The notes under the pieces: model-generated
The model's input: the letters and a program-made list of their open reading frames with translations, nothing else
Databases searched by the model: none
Told to the model about the DNA's origin: nothing
Position numbers and translations under genes: made by a program
From: Straminergon stramineum
Taxonomy: Eukaryota > Streptophyta > Bryopsida > Hypnales > Calliergonaceae
Length of the DNA: 64,000 nucleotides
Direction of reading: 5' to 3'
NCBI GenBank assembly: GCA_963920665.1
Contig: OY987270.1
Location: 16,456,019-16,520,018, forward strand
Shown here: in pieces, positions 36,042-46,763 of the stretch
How positions within the stretch are numbered: the first letter of the stretch is position 1
How the letters are laid out: the number at the start of each line of letters is the position of its first letter

Positions 36042-38358
36042 CATATGATAGTTATCTAAAGCTTCCCAAAGTTGTCATTGGTCATAAGTGTTGCCTTTAC
36101 TCACACCAATTGAGATTTGGGCATGGTCTAATTGGCATTTGATGTTTAGAAATGATTTGGTTGATTTTGATTTGACGATGAGTTTTGGCTTCGAATCTTC
36201 ATCTCTGAATATGCTTGGATGACAATTTGATTTTGCTATTTGTTGTGTAGAATAACCTTGAAATTAGGGAGGTTTTTATCAAATATTACTTTGAGATCAA
36301 TAGACTCATTGATGTAATGAAACTCAAAGCTTGCTTTCTGCGAATACTCATGTCTAAGAAGCTTGGATAATTTTTTTGTATTTGAGATATGGGGCTACAT
36401 AACCAACATAGAAGTGTGGGTGAGAGGGTGAGAGGGTGAGAAGGTGAGAAGGAAAATAGAGTTTCAAGTCATATTCGAGAGCAACAAGGAGAGATTGAAT
36501 AGAGGTGTAAGCTTTATATATTCTCTTGGTCATATTGGTTATACTCATGTTACGGAGGGGTCTAAGGTCTTTTTGTAAGGTTGGAAAAAAAATATTCTTA
36601 TAGTTTTTTACTGATGTGAGCCCTTATTTCGTCACCAGGGACTCACTTATCTTTTTTTTAATTTTTTTGTGAAAATAAGTGTGGAAAATAGTACAAATAA
36701 CCCCAAAAGAGTGTAAAACCAAAATAGGTGTGTTACATGCCAATGTAGTATTTGGTCATATTTTGAGAGTTTTTACTAATTAGATTCAAATTTCACTTGT
36801 AAATAGGTTAGAACCTAACCAATCGTGGTAATTACGAGTTATGAGCATACTAGGCTCAAAAATCCCACATAGAAAGGACATCGCTTAGCTAATATTGGTT
36901 GAGGGAACCCTGGTGAGGCACATAGGTTAGTTCCCGGAGATAGGTTCCAGTTTCCCCATTTCATCGACGAAATAGCGGAACCCCAATTATTGGCTTGCAG
37001 ATGTTGAAAATACCAAGATGGGACCATGGAGGAATCTTTGGTCCAAGGAAGGTGACCTAGGGTTAAAACCATGCCCGGGAAACAACGGCGAAATCGGTTT
37101 GCCAAGATTCCCACCGGTGTGGAAGATTCCCTAGCCATCGATAATTAAATAAAGGGGTGGATTTTGTTCCCCTAGGCCGATGTGTAGAGTAAAAATATGA
37201 GCCTACACATGTGTTGTGGGATTCCATGGGAGGTTCCACAAAAAGTTTCGGAATTTTCTGATAGTCAGAAGATGCCTTTCCGGACGGTCAACTACCCAAA
37301 CCTACGATGAGAAATTCCTAAAAATTCTCCAGGTGGTGGTAAAATCTCACTAAAAATTAGGATAGCTTCTTTTATGTTAATAAGACGCTCCAACAAGTTT
37401 CAAGACATTCTGATAGTCAGAAGAACCCGAACTTGCAAGATTCCTCAACAATTGACAAAATTTAAAGATTACAGTGGAGTTGACCAATGGATCGGGAGCA
37501 TACAAAAGCGGAATGGGGTCAAAGATAGGTCTTTTCTTACTCCCCCACACCTACTTAAGAACCTAGGCTAGTTACTTTTTTCAAAAAAGTCAAACTCCAA
37601 AAGTTGGGTTTTTAACCCTTTTGGATGTTAAGTTGGCGTTAGGTTTCGTTGAAATTTTGAAGTTAGAAAAAGGGGTGGGGGATTTCCTTAGCCTAAAAAT
37701 GGCCTTCTGAAGCCAATGGTGCAATCCGTTTGTGATTTGGAGTTAATCTCCAAAAGTTAGAAATTGGACCAGCGTAGAAAGTCAAAATTGGTAAATTACG
37801 GTGAAAATCCTAATTGATAAGATTACCATGTTGAAATGAGAGGAGGTGGGTGCCCTTGAAAGAGTATATTAGGGCACTCATTCTTCTCTCAAATCACCCC
37901 TTCTAGCCATTATTTTGGCTTTGTAAACACGTTGGTCCATTAATTGTGGACTTTTGGCATTTTTGAGCCAAAGTTGTAAACGTGGTGATTTTGGAGCATT
38001 TCAAGCTCCTTTTGTTGCTATTTTGTAAGCATTGAAGGACATTGGGGTCCCTTCAAGTCTTATGTGTTGTCTTTGTACTTGTTTTTGAAGATTTTGGTTG
38101 AAATTTGGTAGTATTTTGGGGGTACTAACTCTTTCTTTAGTATATTTGTTGTTTATTCAAGTCCTTGTTTAGGACTTGAGTATTGTACACTAACTCTAGA
38201 GGATCCTTCCCTTATGACTGGCGATGCCGCTTAGGGAAAACCTCTAGCTTGTTATGTTTATAGTTTTTGTACTAATTTTTGTACTAACACTTTTGATTCA
38301 TCTTCCTTTAAGTTCTTTTGTCAAAATCTTTGTGTGTGTTATTTTCCGTGCTTACTAT
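36042..38358. other. Kinase 3' flank and LTR-like debris
   Basis: A GAGAGGGT-type microsatellite lies at 36416-36452. From about 36720 to 38350 the sequence has the look of a retrotransposon LTR or leader: C-rich stretches such as cttactcccccacac and a region near 38210 (ttatgactggcgatgccgct) vaguely like a primer-binding site. No second LTR or coding domain was found, so the class is undecided. The 99-codon minus frame at 36839-37138 has no recognisable domain. Confidence 0.35.
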
Positions 38359-38562
38359 AACACGGCGAAGCTTTGAATTTAGTTTGTAGAATTAGATAGA
38401 AATTTAGTGGGCTTTGAAGGAACACAGCGAAGCTTTGAATTTAGTTTGTAGAATTAGATAGAAATTTAGTGGGCTTTGAAGGAACACAGCGAAGCTTTGA
38501 CTTTGCTTTTTTAGAATTAAATAGAATTTAGTGGGCTTTGGGAAAACATAGCGGAGCTTTGA
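38359..38562. repeat. 62-bp tandem repeat, just over three units
   Basis: Units starting at 38359, 38421, 38483 and 38545 (the last partial) each begin aaca..gcg.agctttga and contain attagatagaaatttagtgg and gctttgaagg. The first two units are almost identical; the third is more diverged. Confidence 0.95.
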
Positions 38563-38784
38563 ACCTTAAGAACAAGAGTGTTAGGAAGTTCACCCAGTTA
38601 GTATAAAAAGAAATCTCATCAAAATCTCCTTCTTACAAATTTTTTTTAGTTCCATGAGAAGATAGGAAGATTAGTTCATCAAATTCTCCCTAGACAAAGT
38701 TGAGAAAAAATCAAATAAAAACAAAACAAAAACCAACAAAAATTAAAAATTAAAAAAATAAAATAAAAAGAGAGAAAAAAACAG

Positions 38785-39066
38785 AGCCCCGCAGGTAGCA
38801 GCAGGAGCCCCCCCCCGGCCAGCCATAGCCCCGCAGGCCAGCAGCAGGAGCCCCGCAGGCCACAGTGGGAGCTCCGGCCACAGTGGGAGCCCGGCGCTAG
38901 GTGGCGGGCAGGGAAGCCCCCACTGCAGGGAAGCCCCCTGGCAGGAGCCCCTGGCCTGTGGGGGAAGCCCCGGCTGTGAAGGGGAGCCCCCGGCTAGCCG
39001 CTAGGAGCTCGGCCAGCAGGGGTGCTCGCCCAGCCAGGGGAGCCCCAGGGCCAGAGCAGGGGAGGG
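38785..39066. repeat. GC-rich degenerate minisatellite
   Basis: A sharply bounded 280-base block is composed mainly of variants of cagcaggagccccgcaggcc, gggaagcccc and gggagcc. On its left is a T-free A-rich run; on its right is AT-rich DNA. It contains stop codons in frames of both strands and no plausible protein. Confidence 0.85.
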
Positions 39067-39693
39067 GTTAATCACCTCCCCATCCAAATTTTTATTTTAG
39101 GTTCGTTATGTTTTTTTGTTTTTGTTTTTATTTTTGAAATTTTAGACTAAGATAGAGAAGAAGGTAGACTAAATCTAGGAAGGATAGAGGAGAGGAAGAA
39201 TAGAAGAGAGGAAGAATAGAGAGGTACAAAACCAAAACCAAAATCGAAATCAAACAAGTTTAAAGTAGAATTAAAATAGGTTAGCCATAGGAATAGGTTG
39301 AGAAGGAAAACTATCATAGTTTGGAGAAAAAATAGAAACCAACACTAATCTCACCACTCTTTCTCTCTTAGAAGTTGTAGCAAGTGCACAACAAGATTAG
39401 AAGTCACAAACTCAAAGTTGCATGATAGAATGAAGGAGGAGTACAAAAGCTTGAGTTTAGATAGAAATTAGGTAGAAATCAAGAAAATCTTAAAGAATCG
39501 ATTAGAACCATAGAAAATAAGATAGATTAGAAAGTTGCCTTGAATTAGTGAAATCTTATCGAAAACCATATCCTTCCAAATCAACTTGTAGAATAGAATA
39601 AGTTTAAATAGTGAAGGGATAGAAAAAACCTCCGTTAGCCATATTCCGCCAACTTGTAATTAAAATCCACTCTTTAAGCTGTAAGCAAAAAAA

Positions 39694-39756
39694 ATGGCAA
39701 ATGAAGGAGAACTCGATGATTTATACAACAACGAGCAAAATAACTTCCAATATGAG
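39694..39756 (+). other. Short exon-like frame, possible gag start
   Basis: ATG begins MANEGELDDLYNNEQNNF and continues QYE to a good donor, gtaagt. It could be the start of a retrotransposon gag or a host exon. Nothing recognisable follows before the copia element. Low confidence. Confidence 0.25.
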
Positions 39757-40279
39757 GTAAGTTACTAAATAATCTAAATTATATTAATTTTCAAAGTAGG
39801 TCAATTAATACAAATTTAGTAGAAAATTTTTATGTTATTTAGAACTCATCTTTGTGAAAATGTTTGTTTTCAATGATTTTTTTTAGCTTAGGATTTAGGA
39901 AAAGAGTCCATTGCTTGGAAGGCTTAGTGGAAAATGCTTAGACACCCATTAGTAAATAAAATTAAGACAAAACAAAAAGAACCTGTTGTGGAAGTTATTT
40001 ACCATGGGTGGGTAAATAAACACTCACAACTGAGTTTGAGTGTTTTCTTATTTTAGAATGGAACTTGTATTTTGTGTGGGTCTTGTCCTCATGTTTTGAA
40101 GAATATTTGTGATCTAAAATATGGCCAAATTAAGATGCTTTATAAATAAATTACTAAAGCTTGAAGTAATTGAGGAGGATTTCAATATGGAGTCTTGACA
40201 AGATCATATTAAACAAGTGAAAACCAAGTGAAGGCAAAACATTGATAGTGAACAAGTGAAAGCACACTAAGATGCTTCC

Positions 40280-40520
40280 TCATTAAATGCTAAAGAGGAT
40301 CACATATTACTCAAAAAGACAAATATAAAAATTGTATATTTTATTAGAAGTACATCCTCATAGAAGTACATCCTCATAGAAGTACATCCTCATATATGAG
40401 GAGAAGGACAACATGAAGAGTCAAGGACGTGACCCTTAGAGTTATGATGTATAACACTACTAAGAGACATGACTCCTAATTGCTAGATCTATAACTTATC
40501 TAAATATAATATTTCTAATA
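40280..40520 (-). repeat. 3' LTR of the older copia element
   Basis: 241 bases, with three tandem copies of a 16-bp unit around 40345-40395. The element is read on the minus strand, so this left copy is the 3' LTR. Confidence 0.9.
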
Positions 40521-40722
40521 TTCCCCCTCAAGTTATAGTCCTTCAAAATAATTTTAATTTGTCTAAACCCTTTTGATGTCTTCCATGAAACACCGGAGTT
40601 GTTGGTTTATCAATTGTATTTTGTTTTATAAATTCCACCATACGAGAACAAAACATGTGTAAGAATTTATCAAAAGACTTGTCATAATTATTTTCTAAAA
40701 ATTTTCTAAATGTTTGTCCTTG

Positions 40723-40820
40723 AGCATTTCTTTGTCTTTGTTCATATTTTTGTCTTTGTTTGTATCTTTGTCTTTGTTCATGTTTTTGTCTTTGTTTGTA
40801 TCTTTGTCTTTCCCCTCTTC
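40723..40820. repeat. Short tandem repeat in the copia 3' region
   Basis: Alternating tttgtctttgttcat and tttgtctttgtttgta units. On the minus strand they encode a repeating KQRQK/EQRQR peptide after the end of the RNase H domain. Confidence 0.85.
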
Positions 40821-43800
40821 CCCTTTGCGACAAAGGATTGGGAGTAAATTTATTATTAGTGAAATAATTATAAAATTGTCGAGTGGGAAGCAATTGGGAA
40901 CAAGTTGGACAACGCTTGGGTAAAGGTGGAAGTATCCAATTATTTGACAAAGGAACACTATAAATACTTGAAGGATGATAAGAAGGTTCAAATAGATGAT
41001 GAGATAACAGGGCTTGTGCAATAGCTATTTGAGTATTGAAAGTAGTTGAAGAGGTAGCATCCATATTAGATGGATTAGGGAGTTGACCCATGAAGGTCAT
41101 ACACTTTATATGTGGACCTGCACTTAAACTTTTAGTAAGAATATCCGCGGCCATCATAGTAGTTGGAATATATTGAAGAATAATAGTTTGAGATTCAAGG
41201 TGTTCACAAATAAAATGATATCAAATAGCAATGTGTTTGCTTCAAGAATGAAATTTTGGGTTGTTGGCTAGTGCAATAGCACTTTTATTATCAAAAAAAA
41301 TAGTAGTAGGTTTATCTGGCACAAATCCTAAATGAGAAAGCAATTGTCTAAGCCAGATTGCCTCAGTAGTGGCTTTAGTAAGTGCCATATATTTGGACTC
41401 AGTACTAGAAAGGGCAACAGATTTTTGTTTGGTACTTGACCACAAAACAACACCGCCAGCTAGTAAGAAATAATTTCCTAAAGTAGAGCGACGAGAATCA
41501 CAATCGCCTGCCCAATCGGCATTGGAATAACCACTTAAAATATTTCCTTGTGGAATTCGTCAATATATAATTCTGACATCAAGAGAGCCTTTAAAATAGC
41601 GTAGCACATGCTTAACTGCTTGCCAATGTTGGTCATTAGAATTGGAGAGATATTGGGCCAAACAACTTATAGAATAACAAGCATCTGGTTGTGAATTAAT
41701 TACAATATGCATTAAGGAACCCACCGCTCATGAATAAGGAAAACTTGGGTTGGAAGAATGATCATCATTTGTTTGAAGACTATCAACCTTTGTCAAGACC
41801 AAGCCAACTTGAAAAGGAGTAGACTTAGGCTTACAAGTCTCCATTTTATAGTGGCGAAGTGTTTCACGAAGATATTTAGGTTGGCTAATTTTCAGCCAAC
41901 CTTCGTGCTTATTTCTTTCAATTTGAGGGCCAAGGAGATATTGTAATTCTCCTTGATAACTCATTTCAAATTCTTTTTCAAGAAGAGTTCTTAAATTCAA
42001 TATAAGTTGAAGATTAGTACTAGCAATAAGAGCATCATCAACATAAATTGCTAGAATGATTATTCCTTCATCACTTCTTTTTATATAAACATTGGGATCA
42101 GCATAGCATCGTGTGAAGTCGAGAAGAATTAAATAATTATGTAATCGTTGGTACCACATACAAGCGCCTTGTTTCAAGCCATATAGTGCTTTTAATAATT
42201 TACAAACAGTATTATGGTTAAGATGTTGAGGACGTGGTACACCCTCAGGAATATGCATATAAATCTCTTCAACAAGAAATCCATTTAAAAATGCAGCTTT
42301 TACATCAAATTGATGCAGTTCAAGATCATATAATGCAGCCAAAGCTAGGATAACATGAATTGAAGGTAATTTAACAACAAGAGAGAAGATTTCGGTATAG
42401 TCAATTCCTTCCACTTGCGTATAGCCTTTGGCAACTAATCTTGCCTTATACCTATTAATAGAACTGTCAGCATTTGTTTTTAATTAAAAAACCCATCGAC
42501 TACCAATTGCCTTTCTATTTGGAGGTAAAGAAACATATTCCCAAGTTTTATTTTTAATAAGAGAATTTAACTCCTCATTTATAGCATCTTGCCATTTTGA
42601 CGCATCTGGATGACTTAAAGCTTCTTTATATGTTGTTGGCTCAGTTAAAATACTTACTTGTGGCATCATTGCTTTGTGATGGTAGTTTGGATGACGAGGG
42701 TGGTGTCGTCCTTCTATAGCTTCAATAAGTCTTTTGGGTTTTGTAATAACCCGTTGTGATTTTCTCAATAACTGGGATTGAGGCGATCCTCCACTAAATT
42801 GTGATTTTTGTTGTAGAGAATTTGATGGTAAATTGGTTGAGTTTACACTCTCCTCAGTGGTATTTTCATTGAAAGATGTGGTCATAGGAATTTCATCAGC
42901 TATAGGCTCTTGAACATATTCCAACACAGGGTTAAGTTCTTGTGAAGGAGGTGTTAAAGAACCTTTCTTAATAGTTGGCATTTCCTTTAAGAGTTCAAGA
43001 TCCAATAATAAATCGTCTTGACTAGTAGTCTCTTTAACTAATGAAGGGGTTTCATTTGGAGACATATCAGATTCCAAAAAGGTTACATCTCTTGATAAAA
43101 TGATTTTATTATTGGATTTTTGCATTAATCGATACCCTTTTGATTCATCACTGTAACCTAGGAAAATACATTCTATTGTATGAGAGTCAAGCTTTTTCTT
43201 TTGGTCTTTTGGAATTAGAGCAAAAGCTCTACATCCAAATATCCTAATATGTGATAGGTTAGGTTTTTGACCAATCCAAAGTTCAAAGGGGGTTCTATAT
43301 GAATCAATTGCACTAGTTGGCACCCGATTCTGTATATATGTAGCAGTCATAGCTACTTCGCCCAAGAAAACCTGAGGTAAATTTGCATCACCTAACATAG
43401 TGACAACCGCTTCTACTAAGGTTCGATTGCGTCGCTCTGCGACCCCATTTTGTTAAGGGGTATATGGAATTGTAAATTGATGCAAAATTCCATATTTTTC
43501 ACAAAATTTTGTGAATTCAAGGGATTTATATTCTCCACTGTTCTCAACATGAAGAACTTTGATAGTCTTATTCTTTTGGTTTTCAACCATTTGTTTATAT
43601 TGTTTAAATTTTTCAAAAGCATCAGACTTTTGCTTTAAAAGATATATAGTTGTATAGCGACTATAATCATCAATAAACATGATGAAATATATAGAACCTG
43701 AATGTGTGGATGTTTGCATTTTTCAGCAAATATCCGAGTGAATAAGATCCAATACTTCTTTGGCGCATGTCCCACCTTGTTTTGGGAATTTGTCCCTATG

Positions 43801-44980
43801 TTGTTTTCCTTGTATACACAAAGTACATGGACTAATATTTTTGGTATTTAAGTTATCTAAACCTAGGACCATTGAGTTAGTCATAAGTTGTAATAATCTG
43901 GTATGATTTATGTGACAAAGGCGTTTATGCCATAATTTGGGCTTATCTAATTTTGAATCAACAACATGAAGAACTACATCATGACACGTAGTAGATGCTA
44001 AGCCTAACTTATACAAATCATTTTCTAATTTGCAAGTTGCTATAGTAGCTCCACTAGGTGCTTTCAATGTACATAAACCAAACTTAATGTTCATTTGTCC
44101 ACCAGCTTTGTCTAACTTTTTAATTGACAATAAATTTTTCATTAATCCGGGAACATGAAGGACATTAGGAATTGTTTTCTTTTGCCCATTATTTAATATA
44201 ATAGAGGCATCTCCTTCACCAGTAACGTCATGGGATGAATCGTCTCCTAAGAAAACTACCTGACCTTTATCTATTGGTCAATAATTAATAAAAGAATTCC
44301 AATCGTGGGCCATGTGTTGAGTGGCTCCTGTATCAACATACCAAACTGGATCTTTTCCTTTGGTAAACAAAGCAGTAGCTACGTATAATCTAGCATTATC
44401 ATCAGTTACTAGATTAGATTGACCAAACACTCTTTGTCTTTTCTCATCGACTATTCTTTTACAACAATCTTTAATTCCGTGACCAAGTTTTTTACAATAA
44501 AAACATTTTACTTTCTTTTTATATGAATCAAAAGATTGTTTATTTGAAGAAGCCTCCCCTTGCGTAGGCTTAGAATCTTGGAAAGAAGACCTATAGGGTC
44601 CAAATTTCTTTTGACTATATGAAGGACGAGGTCTCTTACCTACAAAGAGGGCCTTCAGATTGTCATTGCCGAAACCAAGATCTTTTAATAATATCTCCTC
44701 TTGAAGGAGATCTACAATTAAACCTTGAAGAGTCAGGCTTGGTTGTCTCCTCAAAGTTTTTAGGTAGGGTTTGTAGCCACTTGGCATACTCCTCATCAAC
44801 GATAAAATTGCATCTTTGTCATCAACAAGACTTCCAATAGAAGCTAATTGTTCTAAAATAGAACGAAAATTATGCACGTGTTTTGTGACACTATTAGTCT
44901 CTCTCATTTTTAAGACTTTGTAGTTTATCACGTAAATACATTCTAGAGACAACATCTTTTGTCTCGTACATATCACATAA

Positions 44981-46037
44981 GGGTGATTGCAAGAAACACC
45001 TGCTAGTTTCGTTGCGGTTTTTTTTTGGAGTGCTATAACTTTTGAATTATGAATCCGATTCCAAAACCAAAAAAACCATTTCTAGATATCATTCTTATTA
45101 TTGTAATCCTTATTTTTCAGAAATTTTTAAAAATCATTTTATATTTAAAAGTCAATTTTGATCATTTGTCACACTTTGACATTTAGGGGTTTTTTATACT
45201 ATTAAGTGGTTTAAATTAGTGATTTTCAGCTGAAATTTCTATGGTATATTAGTTTAGCAGGCATACATGTGCCTACCAAAGGAAATCTAAAAATTCATTA
45301 TTTTATATCCTCCACGTTCATGCAAATAAGCCTCTCTTTCGAGCGCAATTCTAAACAATAGAGATAGTTTTGAACTCGTTTTTTTGCTCAAATCTCATCA
45401 TCAAAAAGTCCTCCCAAATGGCCAATTTTTAGTTTTCTTGAAATTTTTTTTTCCTATTTTCTACAAATTAAAACGTCAAAGTATGTATTTTCCATGATAT
45501 ATTTTGGGACATAGAATTCTAGCAAAGAAAATACATACTTTGACGTTTTAATTTGTAGAAAATAAGAAAAACAATTTTCAAGAAAACTAAAAATTGGCCA
45601 TTTGGGAGGACTTTTTGATGATGAGATTTGAGCAAAAAAACGAGTTCAAAACTATCTCTATTGTTTAGAATTGCACTTGAAAGAGAGGCCTATTTGCATG
45701 AACGTGGAGGATATAAAATAATGAATTTTTAGATTTCCTTTGGTAGGCACATGTATGCCTACTAAACTAATATACCATAGAAATTTCAGCTGAAAATCAC
45801 TAATTTAAACCACTTAATAGTATAAAAAACCCCTAAACGTCAAAGTGTGACAAATGATCAAAATTGACTTTTAAATATAAAATGATTTTTAAAAATTTCT
45901 GAAAAATAAGGATTACAATAACAAGAAAGATATCTAGAAATGTTTTTTTTGGTTTTGGAATCGGATTTATAATTCAAAAGTTATAGCGCTCCAAAAAAAA
46001 ACGCAACGAAACTAGCAGGTGTTTCTTGCAATCACCC
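44981..46037. mobile_element. 1.06-kb foldback transposon with about 500-bp inverted arms
   Basis: Begins GGGTGATTGCAAGAAACACC at 44981 and ends with its complement at 46037, flanked on both sides by ATAA (44977-44980 and 46038-46041). The two halves are nearly perfect inverted copies meeting near 45510, with a loop of only a few tens of bases. There is no coding sequence. It lies inside copia gag, so it inserted after that element. It shares its ends with the 722-bp element at 19759-20480. Confidence 0.95.
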
Positions 46038-46519
46038 ATAATTGTTTCCATGCACTAGATGATAACTTACAATGTTGAATATGACAAACAATTGAATTTT
46101 CAAGACAATTGTTTATTATAGACAAAGCTAGAGCATCTCTATCCTCCCACTCAACAATGCTAACTTTGCCGGTGGCAGTTAATGCTTGAGCACCTGTTTT
46201 AGTTGGTGCTACAGGTTTTGGTTCAGTACCTTCGACTATTCACCAAAACCTCTCCGCTTTGAATAATAATATCATCCGATGTTTCTAGACATTAAAAAAT
46301 GTCCCATCGAATTTTGTTATGTCTCTATTGTTTGTCACCCTATGAAAACTCGCCATAGTTATATTTATATTTATTAAAATTTACTTCACTCAGAAGCATA
46401 ATAATTTCTTATATGAATTGTATTCAAAATAACCATTTTGAATATAATAGGTGCTTCTATATGAACTACTACGTGTATCAATAAACACACACTAGAAGAC
46501 ACACATAAGAGCTTGAATC

Positions 46520-46531
46520 GCTTTGATACCA
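46520..46531 (-). other. Primer-binding site of the older copia element
   Basis: TGGTATCAAAGC on the minus strand, directly adjoining the 5' LTR; complementary in type to the initiator-Met tRNA 3' end. Confidence 0.8.
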
Positions 46532-46758
46532 TGACAAAATGCTAAAGAAGATCACACATATTACTCAAAGAGACAAATATAAAAATTGTATATTTTATTA
46601 GAAGTACATCCTCATAGAAGTACATCCTCATATATGAGGAGAAGGACAACATGAAGAGTCAAGGACGTGACCCTTAGAGTTATGATGTACAACGCTACTA
46701 AGAGACATGACTCCTAGTTGCTAGATCTATAAGTTATCTAAATATAATATTTCTAATA
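46532..46758 (-). repeat. 5' LTR of the older copia element
   Basis: 227 bases; one 16-bp unit shorter than the other LTR. The following bases CTTCC are the target duplication. Confidence 0.9.
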
Positions 46759-46763
46759 CTTCC

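Larger units (their letters stand above)
40543..46356 (-). pseudogene. Broken gag-pol of the older copia element
   Basis: Reading on the minus strand from ATG at 46356: MASFHRVTNNRDITKFDGTF, then an in-frame stop where the family has Trp; further gag; the foldback insertion (46037-44981); gag continuing at 44976 with zinc knuckle CFYCKKLGHGIKDC and the protease motif WYVDTGATQH, then a stop; pre-integrase LWHKRLCHINHTRL (near 43930); integrase FIMFIDDYSRYTT (near 43690); the integrase C-terminal part and reverse-transcriptase start (43398-42484); reverse transcriptase with YVDDALIAS (near 42030); RNase H SVALSSTESKYMAL (near 41400) and DILTKSL (near 41145). Stops and frame changes separate these pieces, so it cannot make a working polyprotein. 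Confidence 0.93.
40280..46758 (-). mobile_element. Decayed Ty1/copia retrotransposon, complete ends
   Basis: LTRs at 40280-40520 and 46532-46758 are flanked by the 5-bp duplication CTTCC (40275-40279 and 46759-46763). The primer-binding site TGGTATCAAAGC (minus strand, 46520-46531) abuts the 5' LTR and matches the initiator-Met tRNA site of plant copia elements. A polypurine tract is the complement of ttccccctcaag next to the 3' LTR. The LTRs differ at about ten positions and by one extra 16-bp unit (agaagtacatcctcat, three copies against two). A foldback element interrupts gag. The insertion is much older than the copia at 49.5 kb. Confidence 0.93.

Noticed and set aside
36839..37138. 99-codon minus-strand frame beginning MARESSTPVGIL
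   Set aside because: No known domain; it is in LTR-like sequence, and the opposite strand looks like retrotransposon leader.
38200..38240. Gypsy-type primer-binding site near ctggcgatgccgc
   Set aside because: Only a loose resemblance; no LTR pair, polypurine tract or gypsy coding domain could be found around it.
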